DNA of 33,749 nt. Source: Atopobacter phocae ATCC BAA-285 (GTDB taxonomy: Bacteria > Bacillota > Bacilli > Lactobacillales > Aerococcaceae). The position numbers and the translations under genes were made by a program. Under the pieces are notes generated by a model, which did not search any database, was not told the origin of the DNA, and saw only the letters and a program-made list of their open reading frames with translations. Positions 15,600 through 22,582 of the stretch are shown in pieces. The stretch's first letter is position 1; every line of letters starts with the position of its first letter. The stretch is from the NCBI RefSeq assembly GCF_000526675.1, contig NZ_JAGN01000015.1, positions 1-33,749 of the forward strand, written 5' to 3'.

Positions 15600-15628
15600 A
15601 AGCACTTCAGCAACTGAATCAAGCACTT
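15600..15628 (+). promoter_or_regulatory. Tandem LytTR-type binding sites upstream of cstA
   Basis: AAGCACTT occurs twice in the same orientation, at 15600-15607 and 15621-15628: exactly 21 bp apart, two helical turns. This is the spacing used by LytTR regulators, and the sequence resembles the E. coli BtsR site as I recall it (ACC[A/G]CT[T/C]A, two copies 13 bp apart). The repeats lie about 36-64 bp upstream of the cstA -10 element. Confidence 0.68.
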
Positions 15629-15642
15629 AAATACCTAAAAAG

Positions 15643-15669
15643 AAAAAACGCTTACAATTGTTTTATAAT
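15643..15669 (+). promoter_or_regulatory. cstA promoter (-10) with overlapping cre-like site
   Basis: TATAAT at 15664-15669 has no recognisable -35 at 17 bp, as expected of an activator-dependent promoter. In the -35 position lies AAAAAACGCTTACA (15643-15656), whose right half CGCTTACA is a perfect CcpA half-site. Catabolite repression of cstA is known in B. subtilis; its occurrence here is inferred. Confidence 0.5.
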
Positions 15670-15706
15670 ATTCTCACAAAGTCAAAAAATTGATAGGAGG
15701 AATATT

Positions 15707-17128
15707 ATGTGGACGTTTCTAGGTGGTATTACTTTATTGGTATTAGGTTATGTGCTTTACAGTCGATATATTGTAAGTAACTTCCAACCTGATCCAACGC
15801 GTCAAACCCCAGCAGAAGCATTACGTGATAATTTGGATTTTGTTCCAATGGACAAAAAGAAAAATGCAATTATTGAATTATTAAACATTGCAGGAACAGG
15901 ACCAATTTTTGGACCAATTATGGGGGCTTTATATGGACCTGTAGCTTATATTTGGATTGTTTTAGGATGTATTTTCGCCGGAGCAGTTCATGACTATATG
16001 TTAGGGATGATTTCGTTACGTAATAACGGAGCTCATTTACCTGAATTAGCAAGTAAATATTTAGGTCACCGTGTTAAACATATTGTTAATATCTTTGCCA
16101 TGTTGTTATTATTACTTGTTGGGACAGTATTCGTTGTTTCCCCAGCTAGCTTGATTAAATCCGTTTTACCTTGGAATATTTCATTAATTTATATTATTTT
16201 AGGCATTTTTATTTACTACTTAGTTTCAACGGTACTACCAATTGATAAAGCGTTAGGTAAAGTTTATCCATGGTTTGGAGCAATCTTAATTATTAGTACA
16301 ATTGCTATTGGAAGTTTCTTATTAATGAGTGATTACCAATTACCAGAATTAACAGCAGCATCACTAAAAAGTGTACACCCAGGTGGATTAGCTATTTTCC
16401 CAGGTATGTTCTTTACAATTTCATGTGGTGCATTATCTGGATTCCACGCAACTCAAACACCAATGGTTTCTCGTACACTAAAGAATGAATCTGAAGGCCG
16501 CTTCGTATTTTACGGTATGATGATTGCTGAAGGGATTATCGCAATGATCTGGGCTGGAGCATCTATGGCATTATTTGACGGACAAACATTGTCACAATTA
16601 ATTGCAACAGGTACACCATCAGCTGTTGTTAACCGTGTCGCTTTATTACTTTTAGGTCAAGTATTCGGAACATTTGCGATTGCTGGGGTAATTGTTTTAC
16701 CATTATCTTCAGGTTTATCAGCATTCAGAAGTTTACGTACCATTTTAGCGGATTACTTAAACATCAAACAAGATTCATTGAAGAAAATTTTGATGATTAC
16801 AATCCCACTTTACATTATCTCATTTGCATTAACATTTATCGATTTCCAAATCATTTGGCGCTACTTTAACTGGGCAAACCAAATGACAGCTGTTATATCA
16901 TTACTTGTTTCTTCACGTTACTTATATCTAAAAAAACGCAATTACTTCGTTACTTTATTACCAGCGATGTTTATGTTGTTCGCAGTAGTTGTATATATTT
17001 TAAGTGAGCCAATTGGATTCCGAATGGGATTAGGTCCAATGACATACTTAGTAGGTATTGTTGTTTCATTAGTTCTTATGTGGTTATACTCAAGAATTGA
17101 GACAGACACAACAGAAGAAGCTCTATAA
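15707..17128 (+). CDS. cstA: CstA-family transporter (probable pyruvate or peptide uptake)
   Basis: A 473-aa membrane protein of the carbon-starvation CstA/BtsT family with many transmembrane helices. Family marks are the N-terminal TPAEALRDNLDFVPMD, LNIAGTGPIFGPIMGALYGP near residue 65, AGAVHDYMLGMISLRNNG near 90 and the mid-protein GALSGFHATQTPMVSRTL. It is the short form; E. coli CstA and BtsT are ~700 aa, and the missing part is C-terminal sequence rather than the core. Members import pyruvate (BtsT, CstA) or have been linked to peptide use. AGGAGG precedes ATG. It follows the LytS/LytTR genes and has its own promoter with tandem repeats, so activation by that pair is likely. Confidence 0.92.
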   Translation: MWTFLGGITLLVLGYVLYSRYIVSNFQPDPTRQTPAEALRDNLDFVPMDKKKNAIIELLNIAGTGPIFGPIMGALYGPVAYIWIVLGCIFAGAVHDYMLGMISLRNNGAHLPELASKYLGHRVKHIVNIFAMLLLLLVGTVFVVSPASLIKSVLPWNISLIYIILGIFIYYLVSTVLPIDKALGKVYPWFGAILIISTIAIGSFLLMSDYQLPELTAASLKSVHPGGLAIFPGMFFTISCGALSGFHATQTPMVSRTLKNESEGRFVFYGMMIAEGIIAMIWAGASMALFDGQTLSQLIATGTPSAVVNRVALLLLGQVFGTFAIAGVIVLPLSSGLSAFRSLRTILADYLNIKQDSLKKILMITIPLYIISFALTFIDFQIIWRYFNWANQMTAVISLLVSSRYLYLKKRNYFVTLLPAMFMLFAVVVYILSEPIGFRMGLGPMTYLVGIVVSLVLMWLYSRIETDTTEEAL

Positions 17129-17164
17129 TAATCTTAATAAAGAAAAAATGTTATAAAATAAAGG

Positions 17165-17192
17165 AGTTCGCAGTAATATGCGAACTTTTTTA
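17165..17192 (+). terminator. Terminator of cstA
   Basis: AGTTCGCA / TGCGAACT, an 8-bp perfect stem with a 6-base loop, is followed by a T-run. Confidence 0.88.
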
Positions 17193-17216
17193 TTTTTTTA
17201 TCGCGGTATTTTGATA

Positions 17217-17229
17217 AATAACGAACGTT
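17217..17229 (+). promoter_or_regulatory. Candidate PurBox upstream of purR
   Basis: AATAACGAACGTT matches the PurR operator AWWWCCGAACWWT at 11 of 13 positions, including the CGAAC core. It lies ~45 bases upstream of a TATAAA (17272-17277). Autoregulation of purR, as in B. subtilis, would explain it; a second inverted box is only poorly matched, so this is tentative. Confidence 0.38.
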
Positions 17230-17316
17230 AATACGGTTAAACATTTATTTTTGGATAAAAAAAAGATATACTATAAATGAATTGAGATAAATTTTGAATT
17301 ATTAAGGAGAGAAGGA

Positions 17317-18168
17317 ATGAAATTTAGACGAAGTGAACGCTTGATTGATATGACCGATTATTTAAAAAGACACCCGCATCAATTAACGACATTGAGTTTC
17401 TTTACGAAACGTTACGATGCAGCGAAGTCATCAGTAAGTGAAGATATTGTTATTTTAAAACGCACATTTCGGCATCAAGGTATTGGCTTAATTGAAACAG
17501 TACCTGGTGCAACAGGTGGTGTTCGGTTTATTCCGATGTTGAGTAGCCAGAAAGCTAATGAGATAGGAGACGTATTAGTAGAGCGAATTAATTCACCGAA
17601 ACGTATTTTGACAGGTGGATTTATGTATTTAACGGATTTACTAGTGCATCCATTAACGTTAGACTTTATCGGACGTATTATCGCTTCGAAGTTTGCTTTA
17701 AAAGATATTAATGCGGTAATGACTGTTGCGACAAAAGGAGTGCCATTAGCGCAATCCGTTGCTCGTTATTTAAATGTTCCCTTCGTTATTGCAAGACGAG
17801 AAGCAAAGGTGACAGAAGGAGCAACTATATCAATTAATTATCCATCTTATCGGACAAATCGAATTGAAAAAATGTTAGTATCGAAAAAAAGTCTGAATGA
17901 AGGCGATCGTGTATTAATTGTAGATGACTTCTCGAATGGTGGAGGTACCATTGAAGGTATGACGATGTTGGCAGATGAATTTGGTGCAACCATTGTCGGC
18001 AGTGTGGTTCTCTGTGAATTAAATGCTCAAGAGAAAAAGATGAGGCCATTTGAATCAATTGCGAAAATCACAAAATTAGACGAAATGAATAAGGAAATCC
18101 AAGTCGAAAAAGGTAGTTTTTTCAATGATTTAAGTATGCTGCTAGATCATGTGAAAGAAGAGGGGTAA
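17317..18168 (+). CDS. purR: Purine operon regulator PurR
   Basis: A 283-aa PurR of the Gram-positive type (unrelated to the LacI-type PurR). The N-terminal winged-helix domain (~1-75, FRRSERLIDMTDYL) binds PurBoxes. The C-terminal type I phosphoribosyltransferase fold carries the PRPP motif VLIVDDFSNGGGT (199-211) and senses PRPP rather than catalysing transfer. Length equals the B. subtilis protein. In B. subtilis the order is purR-yabJ-spoVG-glmU-prs; here glmU follows after two bases and yabJ and spoVG are absent. Confidence 0.93.
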   Translation: MKFRRSERLIDMTDYLKRHPHQLTTLSFFTKRYDAAKSSVSEDIVILKRTFRHQGIGLIETVPGATGGVRFIPMLSSQKANEIGDVLVERINSPKRILTGGFMYLTDLLVHPLTLDFIGRIIASKFALKDINAVMTVATKGVPLAQSVARYLNVPFVIARREAKVTEGATISINYPSYRTNRIEKMLVSKKSLNEGDRVLIVDDFSNGGGTIEGMTMLADEFGATIVGSVVLCELNAQEKKMRPFESIAKITKLDEMNKEIQVEKGSFFNDLSMLLDHVKEEG

Positions 18169-18170
18169 TT

Positions 18171-19499
18171 GTGAAGAAAAAACAACATGCAATTATTTTA
18201 GCGAATCATAAAGAAGATCAAATGAAATCAGAACTTTCTGTGTATCAACACCTAATTTGTGGACGCCCAATGATAGATTATGCATTAGAAACAGTAGAAC
18301 GTGTAGGCATGAATCAAGTGATTGTTGCTACAGATTTAGCAAATCAAGAATGGGCGCGTGACTTAAACGAAAGTGCATCTCATGTGTCGGTAATGGATGT
18401 AACGAATGCTCAAACAATGAATGATTCTTTTTCTGATCAAGAAGGAATAACGTTAATTCTTCAAGGAAATATGCCGATGATTCAATCAACAACGCTAAGG
18501 GAATTGGTGAAATTACATCAACAATCAGATGCAAAAGCAACTGTTTTAATGGATCAACCTGTATCAGTAGGGAATCATCTGCAAGTTGTATCACCTATAC
18601 AAAGCAATGAACAACGCGCGAATCAAATAGCAGAACAAACTGCAACAGAAAGACAGACAGTTGTATATTGCTTAGACAATGATATATGGATGAATAAAGC
18701 ATCAATGTTTCGTGATATAAACGATGTAGAAGCGCTTGTTCAATCATTGGATACAAATAATGTACAGGAAATTCAAACGACGCATCCTTTTGAAGGGACA
18801 AAGATTAATACACGAATTGATTTAGCACATGTTACTCAATTAATACAAAAACAAATTAACACAGAACATATGCTGAATGGTGTTACGATGATTCATCCTG
18901 AAACTGCAGCGATTGAGTGGGGAGTAACTATTGGAACAGACACGGTAATTGAAAGCCATGTGACGTTAAAAGGTAAAACATCAATTGGGACGAACTGTGT
19001 AATCACACAAGGCAGTCGAATCGAAGATAGTCAAATTGGCGATCGTGTAATCATTAAGCAATCAGTTGTTGAAGAATCACTAGTGGAATCAGATAGTGAT
19101 ATGGGCCCCTTTGCACATTTAAGACCAAATAGTCGAATTGGAACACATGTTCATTTGGGGAATTTTGTTGAAATTAAGAATTCATCCATTGGTGAAGGTA
19201 CAAAAGTAGGACATCTGACTTACGTGGGTGACGCTCAATTGGGACGTTTCATCAATATCGGTAGTGGAACTAATTTCGTTAATTATAATGGAAAAACAAA
19301 AGCACAAACGACAATTGGTGACCATGCATTTATAGGTTGTGATACATCTCTTGTAGCTCCAGTTAATGTGGGCAAGGGGTCATTTACAGCAGCAGGATCC
19401 GTTATTACGGAGGATGTTCCTGATAATAGTTTGGCAATTGCCCGAAATCGACAAATTAATAAAATAAATTACGCAAATGGGATGCCACACAATCAATAA
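18171..19499 (+). CDS. glmU: GlmU-like protein: degenerate uridyltransferase domain, intact acetyltransferase domain
   Basis: A 442-aa homologue of the bifunctional enzyme that makes UDP-GlcNAc. The C-terminal left-handed beta-helix (~240-430) keeps the acetyltransferase site: R318 (AHLRP), K336 (VEIKN), H348 and Y351 (GHLTYVGD), N362 and NYNGK, so it should convert GlcN-1-P to GlcNAc-1-P. The N-terminal Rossmann domain is homologous and in frame (GRPMIDYALE) but has lost the signature GxGTRM..PKVLH: the residues here are NHKEDQM..SVYQH, with Gln17 for the essential Arg and Val24 for the essential Lys. The Mg-binding Asp is Asn100 (GNMPM), and the QLGTGHA and GYGRI motifs are missing. No frameshift or stop is seen. 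The start is GTG with an AGAGGGG site. Confidence 0.88.
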   Translation: MKKKQHAIILANHKEDQMKSELSVYQHLICGRPMIDYALETVERVGMNQVIVATDLANQEWARDLNESASHVSVMDVTNAQTMNDSFSDQEGITLILQGNMPMIQSTTLRELVKLHQQSDAKATVLMDQPVSVGNHLQVVSPIQSNEQRANQIAEQTATERQTVVYCLDNDIWMNKASMFRDINDVEALVQSLDTNNVQEIQTTHPFEGTKINTRIDLAHVTQLIQKQINTEHMLNGVTMIHPETAAIEWGVTIGTDTVIESHVTLKGKTSIGTNCVITQGSRIEDSQIGDRVIIKQSVVEESLVESDSDMGPFAHLRPNSRIGTHVHLGNFVEIKNSSIGEGTKVGHLTYVGDAQLGRFINIGSGTNFVNYNGKTKAQTTIGDHAFIGCDTSLVAPVNVGKGSFTAAGSVITEDVPDNSLAIARNRQINKINYANGMPHNQ

Positions 19500-19550
19500 A
19501 GTGATAAGATAGAGAGAGAAACTTAATATTCAAATTAATGGAGGAAAATA

Positions 19551-20540
19551 ATGGCACAACACAAAAAAGGCTCTCAACTGAAATTGTTTGCATTGAAGTC
19601 GAACCAACCGTTAGCGAAACGTATGGCACAAGAGTTAGGGATGGAATTAGGAAACATTTCAACTGAGCAATTTAGTGATGGCGAGATTAAAATTAATATT
19701 GAAGAAAGTATTCGTGGGGATCATGTTTATGTGATTCAATCAACATCTAATCCCGTAAATGATAACTTAATGGAGTTATTAATTATGATTGATGCGCTAA
19801 AACGAGCGTCTGCGAAAACAATTAATGTGGTCATGCCATATTATGGATATGCACGACAAGATCGTAAAGCGCAGTCTCGTGAACCAATTACAGCTAAATT
19901 AGTTGCGAATATGATTACAATGGCAGGTGCAGATCGCGTATTAACGTTAGACTTGCATGCAGCACAAATTCAAGGGTTCTTTGATATTCCGGTTGATCAT
20001 TTGCTAGGCGCAAGCTTACTAGCTAATTATTTCTTAGATCATGATATTTTAAAATCATGTAAAGAAGATATCGTTGTAGTATCACCTGACCATGGTGGTG
20101 TAACAAGAGCGCGTAAATTGGCAGAATTTTTAAAAGCACCAATTGCAATTATTGATAAACGTCGTCCAAAAGCAAATGTGGCTGAAGTGATGAGCATTAT
20201 CGGTGATGTACGTGGCAAACATTGTATTATTATTGATGATATGATTGATACAGCAGGAACAATTACACTGGCAGCTAAAGCACTTAAAGAGCAAGGCGCA
20301 AAAGCTGTATATGCTTGTTGTACCCATGCCGTTCTTTCTGGACCAGCTATCGAACGGATTGAATCTTCTGAAATTTCAGAATTGATTGTAACGGATTCGA
20401 TTAATGTACCGAAAGAAAAACAAATCGACAAAATGAAACAAGTAAGTGTGGCGCAATTAATGGCTGAAGCAATTCGTCGCATTCATGAGAACCGTTCAGT
20501 AAGCCCATTATTTTTAGAAAAATTTGAAATCATTGATTAA
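19551..20540 (+). CDS. prs: Ribose-phosphate pyrophosphokinase (PRPP synthetase)
   Basis: A 329-aa class I PRPP synthetase, converting ribose-5-phosphate and ATP to PRPP for purine, pyrimidine, NAD, His and Trp synthesis. Visible motifs are [37 protein letters not shown] (flexible loop and ATP site), [18 protein letters not shown] and the PRPP-binding [12 protein letters not shown] at about 225-237. GGAGG precedes ATG. It is last in purR-glmU-prs, joining purine control, PRPP supply and amino-sugar activation, as in other Firmicutes. Confidence 0.96.
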   Translation: MAQHKKGSQLKLFALKSNQPLAKRMAQELGMELGNISTEQFSDGEIKINIEESIRGDHVYVIQSTSNPVNDNLMELLIMIDALKRASAKTINVVMPYYGYARQDRKAQSREPITAKLVANMITMAGADRVLTLDLHAAQIQGFFDIPVDHLLGASLLANYFLDHDILKSCKEDIVVVSPDHGGVTRARKLAEFLKAPIAIIDKRRPKANVAEVMSIIGDVRGKHCIIIDDMIDTAGTITLAAKALKEQGAKAVYACCTHAVLSGPAIERIESSEISELIVTDSINVPKEKQIDKMKQVSVAQLMAEAIRRIHENRSVSPLFLEKFEIID

Positions 20541-20548
20541 TAAACTAT

Positions 20549-20582
20549 AAAAAGCATCCCAATTAAATGGGATGCTTTTTAT
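20549..20582 (+). terminator. Terminator of purR-glmU-prs
   Basis: AAAAGCATCCC / GGGATGCTTTT with an 8-base loop and a T-run. Its A-rich left flank lets it act on both strands. Confidence 0.92.
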
Positions 20583-20586
20583 AATC

Positions 20587-20616
20587 AAAAAACCGAGCAG
20601 ATGCTCGGTTTTTTCT
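20587..20616. terminator. Second, bidirectional terminator (prs / ldh)
   Basis: AAAAAACCGAGC / GCTCGGTTTTTT with an AGAT loop is symmetrical for both strands. It serves the convergent ldh gene as well as read-through from prs. Confidence 0.92.
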
Positions 20617-20634
20617 GTTCATCATTTGTTTGGT

Positions 20635-21594
20635 TTAGTCAAAATATTGATCTAAAATATCTTTCAATGTTCTTGAAGATAAGTTCATTTTTTCTTGTTC
20701 TGAATCGTTTAATGGAATTTCAATAACTTGCTCAATTCCATCGCGTCCAATAATTGCTGGAGCACCAATGTAAACATCTTCTTGATTGTATTGTCCGTCT
20801 AAGTATACAGATAATGGGAAGATTGCTTGTTCATCGTCTAAAATAGCGCGTGTAATGCGAGCTAATGTAGCACCAATTCCATAGAATGTAGCACCTTTTT
20901 TAGCGATGATTTCGTAAGCAGCATCACGTACACTAAAGAATAATTCAACCATTTTTTCTTCGTCAATTTCAGGATGGTTTTTAACCCATTCGTAAATTTG
21001 AAGACCACCAACGTTAGCATGTGACCATACAGGGAATTCTGTATCACCATGTTCGCCAAGAATGTAGCCGTGGACGTTACGTGCGTCTACACCGATAATA
21101 TCAGATAAAGCTTGACGGAAACGTGCAGAGTCTAGGGATGTACCTGAACCGATAACACGTTCTTTTGGCAAGCCAGAGAATTTCCAAGTAGCATAAGTTA
21201 AAATATCAACAGGGTTAGTAGCAACTAAGAAAATACCATCAAATCCACTATCCATAATGTTACTAATAATGTCTTTGAAGATTTTTAAGTTTTTGCTTAC
21301 TAAATCAAGGCGCGTTTCACCTGGTTTTTGAGCAAGTCCAGCTGTAATACAGATAATATCTGCATCTTTACAGTCACTGTATTGTGCCGCATAAATGCGT
21401 TTTGGTGAATGGAAAGCTTGAGCATGTGATAAGTCTAAAGCATCACCTTCTGCTTTATCATGATTGATATCAATGATACCCAGTTCGTGACCGATATTTT
21501 CTAGTACTAGAGCATAAGCGTAGCTTGATCCAACAGCTCCGTCACCGACTAAAATAATTTTTGACTGTTTGTTTTTAGTAATTTTACTTTGCAT
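20635..21594 (-). CDS. ldh: L-lactate dehydrogenase
   Basis: A 319-aa NAD-dependent L-LDH, reducing pyruvate to L-lactate to regenerate NAD+ in fermentation. The NAD-binding [10 protein letters not shown] lies at 17-26. The substrate loop contains GETR with R95, then ATNPVD (125-130), the substrate-binding R158 (SLDSARFR) and the catalytic H182 in [11 protein letters not shown]. Length is normal. AAGGAGG precedes ATG. It is monocistronic; a TGTTATACT extended -10 lies on the minus strand at 21625-21633. Co-location with a possible pyruvate uptake system is noted, but operon and strand differ. Confidence 0.95.
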   Translation of the reverse strand: MQSKITKNKQSKIILVGDGAVGSSYAYALVLENIGHELGIIDINHDKAEGDALDLSHAQAFHSPKRIYAAQYSDCKDADIICITAGLAQKPGETRLDLVSKNLKIFKDIISNIMDSGFDGIFLVATNPVDILTYATWKFSGLPKERVIGSGTSLDSARFRQALSDIIGVDARNVHGYILGEHGDTEFPVWSHANVGGLQIYEWVKNHPEIDEEKMVELFFSVRDAAYEIIAKKGATFYGIGATLARITRAILDDEQAIFPLSVYLDGQYNQEDVYIGAPAIIGRDGIEQVIEIPLNDSEQEKMNLSSRTLKDILDQYFD

Positions 21595-21986
21595 GACAAA
21601 AACCTCCTTGAGTTTGTTATATTGAGTATAACATGATTATTCATTATATCCGGTATTCTTTTAAGAACGCGCAAATGATCTTAGGGTAATATAGATATAA
21701 TGAAAACAGTTAAACGTTGAAATCTCAATAATTTCCGTGTAAACTGTAACAGTTTATTTAATTGTACTACTAAAAATTATAGACTGCAATAGCTCATTAT
21801 GAGATTGTGAACTAATCAACAGAAGAATATCCGTTGTACCAACAAAACAAAAAATTTTAAATATTTTTTAAGAGTGAAGCTTCCTTAAAATTTACTTAGT
21901 TTAAGTGGGAGAAGTATCTCTTTTTCTTTAAAATTGGTATAGTAGATAGTAAGAGAATGACGATATAAATAAAAAGGATGGACAAA
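21595..21986. promoter_or_regulatory. Divergent ldh-pth intergenic region
   Basis: About 390 bases hold no gene. On the minus strand for ldh there is an extended -10 (TGTTATACT, 21625-21633) and another TATAAT (21643-21648). On the plus strand for pth there is TGGTATAGT (21935-21943), an extended -10. In the middle is a perfect 7-1-7 palindrome AAACTGTAACAGTTT (21741-21755), with a half-site ACAGTT at 21706-21711. A small inverted repeat GTTATA/TATAAC (21616-21632) overlaps the ldh -10. Confidence 0.5.
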
Positions 21987-22556
21987 ATGAAATTAATTGT
22001 AGGATTAGGAAATCCAGGAAGTCAATATTTAGCGACACGGCACAACATTGGTTTTATTACAATCGATCAATGGGGAAAGAAGAATCATGTCGCGTTAGAT
22101 CGAGAACAGTTTCAAGGATTTTATGGCACATATCACCATCAAGGAGAGAAAATATTAGTAGTTAAGCCGATGACATATATGAATCGTTCAGGATTAACGG
22201 TGGGATTAATGGCAGATTACTATCAAATAGATCCAAGTGATATATTAGTTGTTTATGACGATATGGATCTAGATGTGGGACAAATTCGATTGCGTTATAA
22301 AGGATCAGCAGGTGGTCACAATGGAATGAAAGATATCATTCGTGCGCTAGGCACTCAAGAAATTAAACGCGTTAAAATTGGGGTAGGACGACCAGCTCCA
22401 AATCAAAGTGTTGTTGATCACGTGTTATCTAATTTCCCAAAAGACACACATGAGCAAATGTTACAGGCAGTTAATCATGCGACAGATGCAATCGATCATT
22501 GGATTGATGAAGATAACTTTACAACAACCATGTCTCGCTTTAATGTCCGGACATAA
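21987..22556 (+). CDS. pth: Peptidyl-tRNA hydrolase
   Basis: A 189-aa Pth that recycles tRNA from prematurely released peptidyl-tRNA. It contains GLGNPGSQYLATRHNIGF with catalytic H19 and N9, the YDDMDLDVG segment (Asp near 92) and GSAGGHNGMKDI (Asn near 113). I start at ATG 21987, spaced 8 bases from AAGGA; an upstream in-frame ATG (21978) overlaps that ribosome site. It leads the mfd operon, as in B. subtilis. Confidence 0.95.
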   Translation: MKLIVGLGNPGSQYLATRHNIGFITIDQWGKKNHVALDREQFQGFYGTYHHQGEKILVVKPMTYMNRSGLTVGLMADYYQIDPSDILVVYDDMDLDVGQIRLRYKGSAGGHNGMKDIIRALGTQEIKRVKIGVGRPAPNQSVVDHVLSNFPKDTHEQMLQAVNHATDAIDHWIDEDNFTTTMSRFNVRT

Positions 22557-22582
22557 GGCGTGTTAGAACGAGGAGAAAAATA

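Noticed and set aside
18171-18480. Frameshift as the cause of the missing GlmU N-terminal motif
   Set aside because: Residues before (AIILA) and after (MKS, CGRPMIDYALE) the motif align in the same frame, so substitutions rather than a compensated indel explain it.
20039-20482. 147-codon minus-strand frame opposite prs
   Set aside because: It is antisense to a highly conserved enzyme and shows no start context or family features; it is a codon-usage shadow.
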